From: Planctomycetaceae bacterium
GTDB taxonomy: Bacteria; Planctomycetota; Planctomycetia; Planctomycetales; Planctomycetaceae
Assembly (NCBI GenBank): GCA_024742875.1
Contig: JANSXP010000056.1
Coordinates: forward strand, 1 to 45,777
Direction of reading: 5' to 3'
DNA length: 45,777 nt
Numbering within the stretch: position 1 is the stretch's first letter; the number at the start of each line of letters is the position of its first letter. Below, in pieces: positions 1 through 7,872 of this stretch. Below the pieces are notes generated by a model. That model did no database searches, was not told the origin of the DNA, and worked only from the letters and a program-made list of their open reading frames with translations. The position numbers and the translations under genes are program-made.

Positions 1-253
1 TGTCTTTCGCCTCCACTTTGCCGCACGCCTTTTGCACGGCCTCTCGCAGTGCTTCGTCAGCAAACCCGGCAAACGGATCGACATCGGCCGCATCATCCGT
101 CACATCCTGCGCGAATCCGGCAGGTGCCCAGGAACTCAGCCACATCATCAGCATCAGCCAGACACATACGGCTGTACGCCTTGTCGCTCGGGCACCAGTG
201 GGGCGTGAGTCTGTCGCACGCTCCAGAAACCGTCCTTTGTCCATTGGAATCAT
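1..253 (-). CDS. Exported protein, N-terminal part only (possibly leucine-rich repeat)
   Basis: The reading frame starts at the ATG at 253 (a second in-frame ATG lies at 244) and runs off the left edge, so only about 84 residues are visible. Residues 1-30 are basic and are followed by a hydrophobic stretch (VCVWLMLMMWLSSW) and an APAGFAQD-type cleavage region, which reads as a signal peptide with a long n-region. After it come acidic residues and FADEALREAVQKACGK, which resembles the N-terminal cap of leucine-rich repeat proteins (pattern DxxLExAVRxALGK). The leucine-rich assignment is an inference from this short stretch. It is transcribed divergently from the gene at 352. Confidence 0.55.
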   Translation of the reverse strand, partial: MIPMDKGRFLERATDSRPTGARATRRTAVCVWLMLMMWLSSWAPAGFAQDVTDDAADVDPFAGFADEALREAVQKACGKVEAKD

Positions 254-351
254 GGATCTTCCTCGTTGCCGGATCATCCTTCTTTCGCCGCAGGCCAGAC
301 CGTAGACTAACACATCCGCCCCTCGCAGCGTCACCAAAGCCGCAGGCTCCC

Positions 352-813
352 ATGGAAATCCCGCTCGATCCTCAACCCCGCGCCCGCTATCTGCCGGACT
401 GGAGCGAACACGTGTTCGTGCTGCTGGACGCCACCCATCGCTGGGCGGGCGCCATTTCCGCAGAACTGACCGCCTCGCGGGACGGTACTTCTGCAGAGTG
501 CGGGCAGGTCGTCTTCGAAACGTGCACCACGGTCCGCCAGGTCAGCGATTTGTGTGATGCGCCCAACGTCGCGGGACTGATCCTGTTTTTCGCCGGATTC
601 GAACGGGAGGTACTGGGACTGCTGCGGACCATCTGGAATCGCCGTCCCGGTATCCCCATTCTCATGATCTGCGAACGGAAACATCACGACCTGATCCCCG
701 TCATTCTGGAGTCGGGCGTCTCCTGCGTTCTTACGGATATCACCAGTGATCTGGCGATCGCTCGCTGGTGCCTCAACATCAGTGGGGCCAGTCGCAAGGC
801 GTCCGGCGACTAG
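352..813 (+). CDS. Receiver-like (CheY-fold) protein lacking the phosphoacceptor Asp
   Basis: 153 residues from the ATG at 352; the frame is open further upstream, but that part overlaps the divergent exported-protein gene and reads like non-coding sequence. The pattern of alternating strands and helices (GLILFFAGF, GIPILMICERKHHDLIP, GVSCVLTDIT) is that of a response-regulator receiver domain. At the end of the third strand, where the phosphorylated Asp normally sits, there is FFAGFE, so it looks like a degenerate, non-phosphorylated pseudo-receiver. No output domain is present. Its TAG stop overlaps the stop codon of the convergent permease gene by four bases (CTAG). Function is not known. 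Confidence 0.6.
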   Translation: MEIPLDPQPRARYLPDWSEHVFVLLDATHRWAGAISAELTASRDGTSAECGQVVFETCTTVRQVSDLCDAPNVAGLILFFAGFEREVLGLLRTIWNRRPGIPILMICERKHHDLIPVILESGVSCVLTDITSDLAIARWCLNISGASRKASGD

Positions 814-2444
814 TCACGCTGGGCAATCAGTTGCAGGGAGCGTACGGTGCTGAAATAGCTCCACAGGCACAGAGGAACTTCAACCATAAACAGCAGCCAA
901 GGCAGAACGTCGTCCATAAAGTCGTTCATCGCCCCCCAGCCAATGGCCCGCCCCAGAACCTCGGCGGTAAAGGCCACGGCAATCGGCCCGACAATCCAGC
1001 AGGTGAGCACAGACAGCAACATGCCGCCGTAGGTCATCCGGATCGACAGTCGCACGCCAATCATGACCGACGTGATGCCCAGCATAATCAGCTGATAGAA
1101 CCAGACATCTTCGTGGAATGTCGGCGATGACCAGCCACGACGATTGCTTTCAAACAGCACCACGACAAAGCCAATCAGCAGCGGTGACAAAGAAGCGAGT
1201 ACTGCGGGCACCATGCCCAACAGCGAATCACCCACCACGCGGTGGGGGCTGACCGGCAGCAACAGCAGGCTGCTGACTGTCTTTTCTTTGACTTCGGTGT
1301 TGAACAGACGCCCAAAAAGAATGGCCACATGCGCAATCACAAAAATCACGCCGCAGATCATCAGCGAGATGCCAATGGGGTACAGATACTCGCGTTCGTC
1401 GGTGGCCCACACCACCACACCGGCAATGATGGCGATCAGCGCGGGCACCAGCAGCAGACGGATCAGATTCCACAGCCAGCCACCGCCCTGATGCTGCCAG
1501 GATTTCCAGATGAGCGCGCGGGACCAGGGTCGGGAACGGGAAATCGTCTTTTTGGACGTCGCCGAGGGCCCTTCCGCGATGACTCGGGAAGTGAAGAACT
1601 CAAAGCTCATCCAGCTCAGCACAAAACAGATGGCCGCAATCGTCAGATGAAACGTCATCTGCGGTGTCCACAACTGGTACGTGGTGAACCCTCCCAGCAT
1701 GGTTGAGAGGTTGCCGCCCAGAATGCGGTCCTGCCCAAACAGGGACATATCATTGAACCACAGCGCCAGCGACGCCATCCCGCTCGTCAACCAGCCGGAA
1801 TCGGGACTGTTGACCGCCAGCTCGGCGGCTTCCAGGGAAGGAACGTCAATCCAGGCCAGGCACGCCTGATAGCCGAGATAGCCCCAGGTGGGGATGAACT
1901 CCAGCAGCCCCCAAATCACCAGCGTCTTGGAGAAGGCACGCTGGGCATCACGACTGACCACGCTGCACAGCACGCCGATCTGCGAAATCATTACCGCATA
2001 AACGACAATTGCCAGCAGCGTGACCAGCACCCCTTTGGTGTAAACTCCTCCCAGTGTCACGGCGAGAAAAATAAACGGCGCGATCACCAGCAGCATCAGC
2101 AGCACGCTCGTGAGCCGGGGGACGGACTTGCCGAGCAGAATGGCGGCCGCGGAGGCCCCCGTCATTTTCAAAAGAGGAAGTGTCTGCTCTTCTTTTTCTT
2201 CCACAATCGACGAACTGAAATAGATGCCGCCCATCAGGGTGACAAACCAGTAGCAGCTGTAGAGCACCCTCCACACGATATTGCCCCCCACACCACCACG
2301 CGTGGAGTAGGTGTAGATTCCCAGGCAAAGCAGCAGGAAGATCGTGGCGGCCAGTGCTCCCCGAAAAAAGTGGTGAGAGGCCAGTCGGGCTTCCTGCCGC
2401 AGGGACCGGACAAGAAAGGCGTTGGCCTGAGAGTGGGCCCGCAT
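810..2444 (-). CDS. ABC-2-type transporter permease
   Basis: 544 residues with about twelve hydrophobic segments in two similar halves. The first half has a cytosolic N-terminus, a TM segment at about 30-48, then the EEKEEQTLPLLKMT coupling-helix region typical of ABC-2 permeases. The second half repeats this order (TEVKEKTVSSLLLLPVSP at about 380-400). This duplicated ABC-2 arrangement is seen in export or gliding-type permeases in planctomycetes. No ATPase gene is adjacent, so the energising partner must be elsewhere. The gene is convergent with the receiver-like gene and the two share a four-base CTAG overlap at their stops, leaving no room for a separate terminator. Substrate cannot be inferred. 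Confidence 0.8.
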   Translation of the reverse strand: MRAHSQANAFLVRSLRQEARLASHHFFRGALAATIFLLLCLGIYTYSTRGGVGGNIVWRVLYSCYWFVTLMGGIYFSSSIVEEKEEQTLPLLKMTGASAAAILLGKSVPRLTSVLLMLLVIAPFIFLAVTLGGVYTKGVLVTLLAIVVYAVMISQIGVLCSVVSRDAQRAFSKTLVIWGLLEFIPTWGYLGYQACLAWIDVPSLEAAELAVNSPDSGWLTSGMASLALWFNDMSLFGQDRILGGNLSTMLGGFTTYQLWTPQMTFHLTIAAICFVLSWMSFEFFTSRVIAEGPSATSKKTISRSRPWSRALIWKSWQHQGGGWLWNLIRLLLVPALIAIIAGVVVWATDEREYLYPIGISLMICGVIFVIAHVAILFGRLFNTEVKEKTVSSLLLLPVSPHRVVGDSLLGMVPAVLASLSPLLIGFVVVLFESNRRGWSSPTFHEDVWFYQLIMLGITSVMIGVRLSIRMTYGGMLLSVLTCWIVGPIAVAFTAEVLGRAIGWGAMNDFMDDVLPWLLFMVEVPLCLWSYFSTVRSLQLIAQRD

Positions 2445-3200
2445 GAGATCTCCAGAACGCGCGATCAGAACTTGTAGAGGACAGAATTGAACAACAGAAC
2501 GTGTGGGGCGACAGAATTGTCTGGTCGATCGGACACGGCTGGCGAATTGGATGCCGCGCTGACGCGTCTCAACACAATCCCTACGAAGGTCAGCACAGCG
2601 GGGTTTCAGGCGACTTGGGTACGGTTTGCACCGATTTGACTAGGGAAAAGGCTGAAATCGTGGCGACGGCAGGTATTGAATCTGGGAATCTGCCCCACGA
2701 TGTATCATTTTGCACTAGTGCATTCTGCAGCTGCAGCGAAACAGGCCTCCCCCTTACGGGAGTGGAACTAAGACAGGCAACTTTGGCAAGAACGCAAAGT
2801 GTTTGACTGTTTGAGTTTATGAATACTTGCCTGTTTACTGTGGTTTAGTACAGACTTTTTATCGGATGTGCTACAGTATTTGCGTTACAGGAGTACCCAG
2901 CGGCGGTCAACACGGCCGACTGGGAGACAACGACAGGCGAATTTGCTGGTCCTGAAGCGATTGAGGCAATGTCCAGTCACTTCATCCCGTCCCATTCATC
3001 AGTCACATCACCGAAGTCTTCGCTCGAAGGCACAGTGATTGCCAGTGGATCGCCGTTGTACAGGGAGGAGATTGTGGGCACGGAGTAGCCTGACCAAGTC
3101 AGATCAACCTCATCATCACCGATGCTGATCTGACAAATCGAACACCGAATCTTCGATAAACTGACCTGTCAGTTGAGTCCTATCTAACTTGGAGAGTTCT
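2445..3200. other. 756-base intergenic region before the DUF1559 gene
   Basis: Divergent region between the permease and the DUF1559 gene. It is visibly more AT-rich than its surroundings around 2800-2890. No convincing full-length gene was found. The only protein-like stretch is the minus-strand fragment at 2977-3168, listed separately. Promoters for both neighbours should lie here but no confident -35/-10 pair could be picked. Confidence 0.6.
2977..3168 (-). pseudogene. Possible C-terminal gene remnant or tiny gene without a clear start
   Basis: A minus-strand frame open for 63 codons ends at a TGA at 2977-2979. The last 45 residues look protein-like (GDDEVDLTWSGYSVPTIS, then SLYNGDPLAITVPSSEDFGD, ending DEWDGMK). 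No ATG precedes them in frame; the only possible starts are internal GTG codons without a good ribosome site. It may be the 3' end of a gene whose 5' part was lost next to the DUF1559 gene, or a chance open frame. No family recognised. Confidence 0.25.
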
Positions 3201-4313
3201 ATGCAGTCATCTCGTACAAAACCGTCAACAAAGCGACGCGGGTTTACCCTGATCGAGTTGTTGGTGGTGATTTCCATCATTGCCACTTTGATGTCCCTGA
3301 TCCTGCCGGCCATCCAAAACGCCCGCGAAGCCGGCCGACGAACGCAGTGTTTGAACAACATTCGCAACGTCACCCTGGCAACCCTCAACTTTGCCTCTGC
3401 CAACAAGAGCCGCCTGCCAGCTCTGGGATACTTCCCAAGCGAAGCCACCTACGTGGCTGCCGGCGGAACAGCGTCCGCTTCCGGCCGCATCATGGGTCGC
3501 AGCTGGGCCGTCGAATTGCTGCCTTATCTGGACCAGCAGGGTACGTTCGATCGCTGGAACAAGGACATTCCTTTCAACGACGGTACGAATGCGGCACTGC
3601 CTGACATCTACATCGAAGCGTTCGCCTGCCCGAACGATGACTCGGCGTTCCAGCAGCCTGGCGGACTTTCCTATGTCGCCAACGCTGGTTTTGGAACAGC
3701 AGACGTCGACATCACCAACGATGCTGGTGCCGTTCAGCACTCACCTGTTGCCGAGCCATTCGACTGGAACGGCAACGGTACAGTGAACGTCTTCGGTTCC
3801 ACTTCGGACGACGACGATCGCCGCATCACTCAGGCCACCGGCGTTTTCTGGGCCGAGTTTGATGGTGTGGCAACAACTCGCAATGCCAGTGCGTCAGTCG
3901 GCAAGATCTACGACGGCAGCGGAAACACACTCATGTTCGGCGAAAACATCAACGCCGGTGGAACCAACTGGGCCGACCCTCGTACTCGTGCCTGTGGCTT
4001 CATGTTCCCACTGGACGCCGCCAGCGTTGACGCCACCACCATGGCCAACGCCTCTGGCTTCATCGGTGCCGACACGCTCAGCACACCAGCTCCAGCCTTC
4101 CCCAATGAAGCCAAGACTGGTCCAGAAGGCGTTCGCCCTTACCTGAACTCCAATCACCCCGGTATCGTTGTCGTGTCTTTCTGCGATGGTGCCGCTCGCA
4201 CCATCAGCGAGTCCATCGATCAGAACGTTTACGTTCGCCTGATGACGCCAGATGGCACACGACTGCGAACAACCAGCAGCTCCGAAGATCCTGTGAGTGC
4301 TGACGAGTTCTAA
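3201..4313 (+). CDS. DUF1559 family prepilin-like protein
   Basis: 370 residues. The ATG at 3201 is preceded by GGAG at 3191-3194; the frame also has a TTG at 3189, which is less likely. The N-terminus carries a type IV pilin-like class III signal: [17 protein letters not shown], with the Gly-Phe cleavage site at about residue 15, Glu at +5 and a hydrophobic helix (about 17-35) that runs into [16 protein letters not shown]. This is the hallmark of the planctomycete DUF1559 family (SBP_bac_10-type pseudopilins). The C-terminus shows the family's [14 protein letters not shown] box. Such proteins are expected to be processed by a prepilin peptidase and to reach the cell surface; the exact role is unknown. 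It is a single gene followed by its own terminator. Confidence 0.93.
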   Translation: MQSSRTKPSTKRRGFTLIELLVVISIIATLMSLILPAIQNAREAGRRTQCLNNIRNVTLATLNFASANKSRLPALGYFPSEATYVAAGGTASASGRIMGRSWAVELLPYLDQQGTFDRWNKDIPFNDGTNAALPDIYIEAFACPNDDSAFQQPGGLSYVANAGFGTADVDITNDAGAVQHSPVAEPFDWNGNGTVNVFGSTSDDDDRRITQATGVFWAEFDGVATTRNASASVGKIYDGSGNTLMFGENINAGGTNWADPRTRACGFMFPLDAASVDATTMANASGFIGADTLSTPAPAFPNEAKTGPEGVRPYLNSNHPGIVVVSFCDGAARTISESIDQNVYVRLMTPDGTRLRTTSSSEDPVSADEF

Positions 4314-4340
4314 GTCGTCTGACTCACTGAATTCTCCAGA

Positions 4341-4373
4341 CCACCGATCGCAATTGCGGTCGGTGGTTTTTTC
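4341..4373 (+). terminator. Rho-independent terminator of the DUF1559 gene
   Basis: CCACCGA at 4341-4347 pairs with TCGGTGG at 4360-4366, and the inner part (CGCAATTGCG) is itself palindromic, so the hairpin can extend. A run of six T follows directly. It lies 28 bases after the stop codon. Confidence 0.9.
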
Positions 4374-4467
4374 ATGCGCCCCTCTTCCCCACCCACGTGC
4401 AATCGACACCACTTTCCATCATCATCCGCCCCTTACCGTCCCTCGCCGTTTTTGATCGCAACCAGTC

Positions 4468-4983
4468 ATGGCCTTCACCTTCCGTCCCGCCACCGTCGCC
4501 GAATCTGACATCATCACCGACTTCAACTGCCGACTCGCCGCAGAAACCGAAGACAAAACCCTGCCCACCAATGTCGTCTCCCGCGGTGTCCAGCGCGGCT
4601 TCCAGCAGGGCGCAGAAGTTCAATACTACGTCGCCGAAGACGGCGACACCGTCATCGGACAAATCATGCTCACCCGCGAATGGTCCGACTGGCGCGACGG
4701 CTGGGCCGCCTGGATTCAAAGCGTCTACGTCCACGCCGACTACCGCGGCCAGGGTGTCTTCCGCCAACTGTTCCACCACGTCGCCGAACAACTCAAACAG
4801 GATCCCGACGTCGTCCTCGTCCGCCTCTACGTCGAACAGGACAACGCACCCGCCATCGCCACCTACCAAAAACTCGGCTTCACCGACCCCGGCTACCGCG
4901 TCATGGAACTCGCCCTCGGCGGCCGGGACGCCCCGGCGGGCGATGGCGGCCGCGATGCCGCGGCGGGCGAGGGCGTTGGGTAG
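4468..4983 (+). CDS. GNAT family N-acetyltransferase with repeat-derived C-terminal tail
   Basis: 171 residues. The acetyl-CoA-binding motif A is clear: WIQSVYVHADYRGQGVFRQL (about residues 91-110, R/QxxGxG/A-type loop RGQGVF), and motif B follows (VRLYVEQDNAPAIATYQKLGF, about 120-141; Tyr in ATYQKLGF). Residues 1-150 make a complete GNAT domain; the acceptor substrate is unknown. The last 20 or so residues (GGRDAPAGDGGRDAAAGEGV) are not part of the fold: they are the translation of two hairpin ends of the intergenic repeat that starts at 4921. The native stop therefore seems to have been displaced by the repeat. No strong ribosome site is seen before the ATG. Confidence 0.88.
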   Translation: MAFTFRPATVAESDIITDFNCRLAAETEDKTLPTNVVSRGVQRGFQQGAEVQYYVAEDGDTVIGQIMLTREWSDWRDGWAAWIQSVYVHADYRGQGVFRQLFHHVAEQLKQDPDVVLVRLYVEQDNAPAIATYQKLGFTDPGYRVMELALGGRDAPAGDGGRDAAAGEGVG

Positions 4984-5369
4984 ACGATGCTGCGTGGAAC
5001 GTCGCTGCGCCTGCTCGCTCCGCGTTGCTTCGCTATCGACAGACCAGGTGGCACCGCGCTTGGCCGCGACGGCCGAGACGCCGCGGCGTGCGATGGCGTG
5101 GGGCCGCGTTGCACGCGGCTGACAATGCTGCGTGCAACGTCGCTACGCCGGCTCGCGTCGCTGCGTTTACCCGTTGCCTCGCTATCGACAAGCGAGGTGG
5201 CACCGCGTTTGGCCGCGACGGCCGGGGTGCCGCGGCGTGCGGTGGCGTGGGGCCGCGTTGCACGCGGCTGATAATGCTGCGTGCAACGTCGCTACGCCCG
5301 CTCGCGTCGCTGCGTTTACCCGTTGCGTCGCGATCGACAAGCGAGGTGGCACCGCGTTTGGCCGCGATG
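4921..5369 (+). repeat. Intergenic repeat block 1: tandem array with 149-base period
   Basis: Three successive copies of one unit: 4948-5070 (short by about 26 bases), 5071-5219 and 5220-5368 (149 bases each, nearly identical). An additional hairpin end lies at 4922-4937. Each unit starts with a GC hairpin of type GCCGCG-ACGC-CGCGGC followed by GGGCGATGGCGTGG. Units 2 and 3 carry a second hairpin (GCCGCG-TTGCA-CGCGGC, 5103-5119 in unit 2), and all units contain a CGCTATCGACA-type box and end with GGTGGCACCGCG. The block starts inside the acetyltransferase gene. Confidence 0.9.
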
Positions 5370-5467
5370 GCAAAGCGAGCGTTACTCGCGGCTGACGAAG
5401 CTGAGTGGACAGTTCTCCGACTTCGTGAGATTCTGCCGTCCCGCTACGGCGTCCTGACCGCCTCCCA
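5370..5467. repeat. Decayed end of repeat block 1
   Basis: After the third unit the sequence keeps fragments of the repeat (CTCGCGGCTGACGAAGCTG at about 5386-5404) and then, read on the minus strand, GGACGCCGTAGCGGGAC, a weak match to an inverted hairpin end. It reaches the stop codon of the next gene at 5468. The right terminus is inferred from this weak match. Confidence 0.4.
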
Positions 5468-6535
5468 TCACACCAGCCCATCGTCCCACGGATCGTGGCC
5501 CTCATACATTTCGTCCAGTCGTCGGGCCTCTTCGTGGTCATCATGAAAATCCGGATCCACATTCGGACTGCGCTCTTCCTCATCAAAGCGTGTGCGATCC
5601 TCTGCCGTCAGGGCAGTTTCCGATTCAAATCCTCCGTAAGCCTCCGGTCGCTCCCAGGGCAATTCCTCGAATTCCGTCTGCCCGTTGAAACGATCGACAC
5701 TGGATTCTTCATCTTCCCGTTCGCGACGACCGTTGTCGTAAAGCGAGGCGTCGTCGTAGGACTCGCCCAAATGCCCGCTGTCCAATGGACCGTCCTCCGA
5801 AAGATGCATCCACATCGGCTGACCTTCCTTGTTCTGGACAACGTCTCCGAACTGCTCATGCAGCGCAGCCAACCGCGAGTCTTCGATATAGTTCCCCGTC
5901 AAAATCAGTTGGGTGATCTGCGGCAATGAGCACGCTTCCAGAAACTCGACCGCGGATATGCTCACTTCATTGTCGGCAAGGTCAAGGATCAGCAGTCGCT
6001 CCAGATCAAGACCTCTCAGGAAGGGCACAACATCGCTATCCCGCAGGCTGCAGCCTCTCATCCGAAATCCATTGAGATTCGCGAATCGTGGGTCTGTCGC
6101 GATCCGCTGCAACTGCTCCCCAGTCACCCGGATTAGTTCCAACACGCGAATCGGCCCCAGCTCACTCAGCACATCCCAGTGATCGAGAAGAAACTCGGCG
6201 TCGAGCTTCAGTTCTTCAATAAAGCCGCCACGGTACGTCCAGCTTCGCAGAGGCCCTTCCTCGGGGTCCAACTCAGAGAGCTGCAGACGCCCGCGAAGCA
6301 GCTCCAAAACCGGCGCGTCCCACTGGTCTCTGTTTTCCTCCAGCAGCATTGACTGCTGCATCTCAAAATCACCTCGCCAGTCGTGTTGCTCGGGCAGGCT
6401 CTTCAACGCCAGCTGGACACGAATGAAGTCCGCCCGAGCAGATCCCTGCTCCTCATACCAGTCCGCCGCAATCAACCGCAAATCCAGATTGTCAGGGTCG
6501 TCACGAATCGCCTTCTCAAATTCATCCGCCTTCAT
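5468..6535 (-). CDS. TIGR02996-domain protein with leucine-rich-type segment
   Basis: 355 residues from the ATG at 6535, which has a GGAGG-like site about 12 bases upstream. The frame is open for 69 more codons upstream, but most of that is repeat DNA (VAAPARVAALTRR), so it is excluded. Residues 1-45 (FEKAIRDDPDNLDLRLIAAD, then WYEEQGSARADFIRVQL) are the planctomycete repeat-companion domain TIGR02996. Residues about 120-260 show leucine-rich spacing (LERLLILDLADNEVS, ITQLILTGNYIEDSRLAALH). The last 100 residues are very acidic and probably disordered. It has no signal peptide and probably acts in the cytoplasm through protein contacts; the role is unknown. It lies downstream of the kinase and protease genes on the same strand. 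Confidence 0.8.
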   Translation of the reverse strand: MKADEFEKAIRDDPDNLDLRLIAADWYEEQGSARADFIRVQLALKSLPEQHDWRGDFEMQQSMLLEENRDQWDAPVLELLRGRLQLSELDPEEGPLRSWTYRGGFIEELKLDAEFLLDHWDVLSELGPIRVLELIRVTGEQLQRIATDPRFANLNGFRMRGCSLRDSDVVPFLRGLDLERLLILDLADNEVSISAVEFLEACSLPQITQLILTGNYIEDSRLAALHEQFGDVVQNKEGQPMWMHLSEDGPLDSGHLGESYDDASLYDNGRREREDEESSVDRFNGQTEFEELPWERPEAYGGFESETALTAEDRTRFDEEERSPNVDPDFHDDHEEARRLDEMYEGHDPWDDGLV

Positions 6536-6592
6536 CAGCACGCCTCCGACCCTCCAACCTATCCTCATCAGCTCCACCTGCCTACCCCGAAC

Positions 6593-6777
6593 GGCCGCGC
6601 TGCCGCTGCGGGCGATGGCGCAGGGCCGCGCTGCACACAGCTGACGATGCTGCGTGGGAGGTCGCTTGTCAATAGCGCAGCGACGTGTAAGCGCAGCGAC
6701 GCGAGCCGGCGCAGCGACATCCCATTTCAATCGACGATCCACGCCACCGCCCGCCGCGGCGTCGCGGCCGACCCGGC
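6593..6777. repeat. Intergenic repeat block 2: head-to-head inverted copies
   Basis: A forward partial copy (from 6593: GGCCGCGCTGCCGCTGCGGG, then the GCTGACGATGCTGCGTGG segment) meets a reversed copy (about 6667-6768) whose terminal hairpin GCCGCGGCGTCGCGGC is at 6753-6768. Only nine bases separate that hairpin from the stop codon of the protease gene (6778-6780). The left end is 58 bases upstream of the start of the TIGR02996 gene. The block thus fills the whole gap. Confidence 0.85.
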
Positions 6778-7764
6778 TTAGGTGAGCGTGATGGGGAGGA
6801 GTTTTTCCTGGCGGATGATGGAGAGGTTGAGCTGGATGCCTTCGGGGGCGACGGCGAGGAGTCGGTGCACGTCGTCGACGGAGGTGACCAGTCGATCGTT
6901 GACGGAGACAATGATGTCGCCAATCTGCAGCCCCGCTTGTTCGGCCGCGCTGCGACGGGTGACATCGCTCAACTGGACGCCCTGACTGTTGAGCAGGTCC
7001 AGAGAACGGACCAGCGGGGCGGGAATGCGGACCGACATGGCACGAACGCCCATCTGACGTCGACGGATGCGCCCGTGCTGGAGGAACTCTTCCACGATCC
7101 AGCGGACGGTGTTGCCAGGAACAGCGAAGCCAAGCCCCTGCGCCATGGCGATGATAGCCGTGTTGACGCCAACAACGCGACCGCGGGAATCCACCAGTGG
7201 CCCCCCGCTGTTGCCCGGATTGATGGGGGCCGCGTGCTGGACAATGTTGGAAATCAGCCGGCCATCCTGCGCTCGCATGCTGCGTCCCAGTGCGCTCACC
7301 ACTCCTGTGGACACGGTGGCATGCAGTCCCATCGGAGAGCCCATCGCAATGACCAGCTGCCCGACTCGAAGGCCGCCGGAGTCGCCGAGCTCAGCGACCG
7401 GCAGGTCGGAAGCACGCAGCTGCAGCACGGCCAGGTCTGTGGCAGGATCGTCGCCGATGACTGTGGCGTCGATCCTGTCCCCTTCGGGAAGTTCGGCCGT
7501 CATGGTGGAGCGACCATCAACAACGTGGCTGTTGGTGACAGCAACGCCGTCCGGGGTCAGCAGAAAGCCGGAACCGGAACCGCGGCCGCGGCCCGTCAAA
7601 CTCATCACCGCAGGCGACACGGTGTCAACCACATGAACGACGGCCTGAGAGTAGGCGTCCAGCAGGTCGGCATCTCCGGAACCGTCTCCGCGTGACAACG
7701 GCGGCTGATCAGGTTGTGATCCACTCAGATACTGAAGTGCACGGTTGTTGATTTCGTGGCCCAT
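6778..7764 (-). CDS. Trypsin-like serine protease with PDZ domain (HtrA/Deg type)
   Basis: 328 residues. The chymotrypsin-fold protease domain (about 40-225) has the full triad: His80 (VTNSHVVDG), Asp110 (DPATDLAVLQL) and Ser186 (INPGNSGGPL). A PDZ domain follows (about 245-328; SAAEQAGLQIGDIIVSVND). Deg-family enzymes degrade or chaperone damaged proteins and usually work outside the cytoplasm, but this one begins MGHEINNRALQYLSG and has no signal peptide or membrane anchor, so a cytoplasmic place is likely unless the true start is different. It is preceded by the kinase gene with a 108-base gap, which fits an operon. Confidence 0.9.
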   Translation of the reverse strand: MGHEINNRALQYLSGSQPDQPPLSRGDGSGDADLLDAYSQAVVHVVDTVSPAVMSLTGRGRGSGSGFLLTPDGVAVTNSHVVDGRSTMTAELPEGDRIDATVIGDDPATDLAVLQLRASDLPVAELGDSGGLRVGQLVIAMGSPMGLHATVSTGVVSALGRSMRAQDGRLISNIVQHAAPINPGNSGGPLVDSRGRVVGVNTAIIAMAQGLGFAVPGNTVRWIVEEFLQHGRIRRRQMGVRAMSVRIPAPLVRSLDLLNSQGVQLSDVTRRSAAEQAGLQIGDIIVSVNDRLVTSVDDVHRLLAVAPEGIQLNLSIIRQEKLLPITLT

Positions 7765-7872
7765 CGCATGGTCTCCGCGGCAAACAGGAATCAGCTTCCA
7801 TTCTTCGCCAACGACGGCCTGCCGTCGATGGATTTCTGCAATCCGTAAAAAAGCTCACCAACTCTCACCGTG

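Noticed and set aside
2501..2806. 101-codon plus-strand open frame
   Set aside because: No ribosome site, no domain-like sequence, in a non-coding AT-richer gap.
4948..5368. CRISPR array
   Set aside because: The 149-base units are contiguous and repeated as a whole; there are no short repeats with unique spacers and no cas genes.
6536..6742. N-terminal extension of the TIGR02996 gene
   Set aside because: Most of the 69 extra residues are translated repeat DNA and the upstream gap, and a good ribosome site precedes the ATG at 6535.
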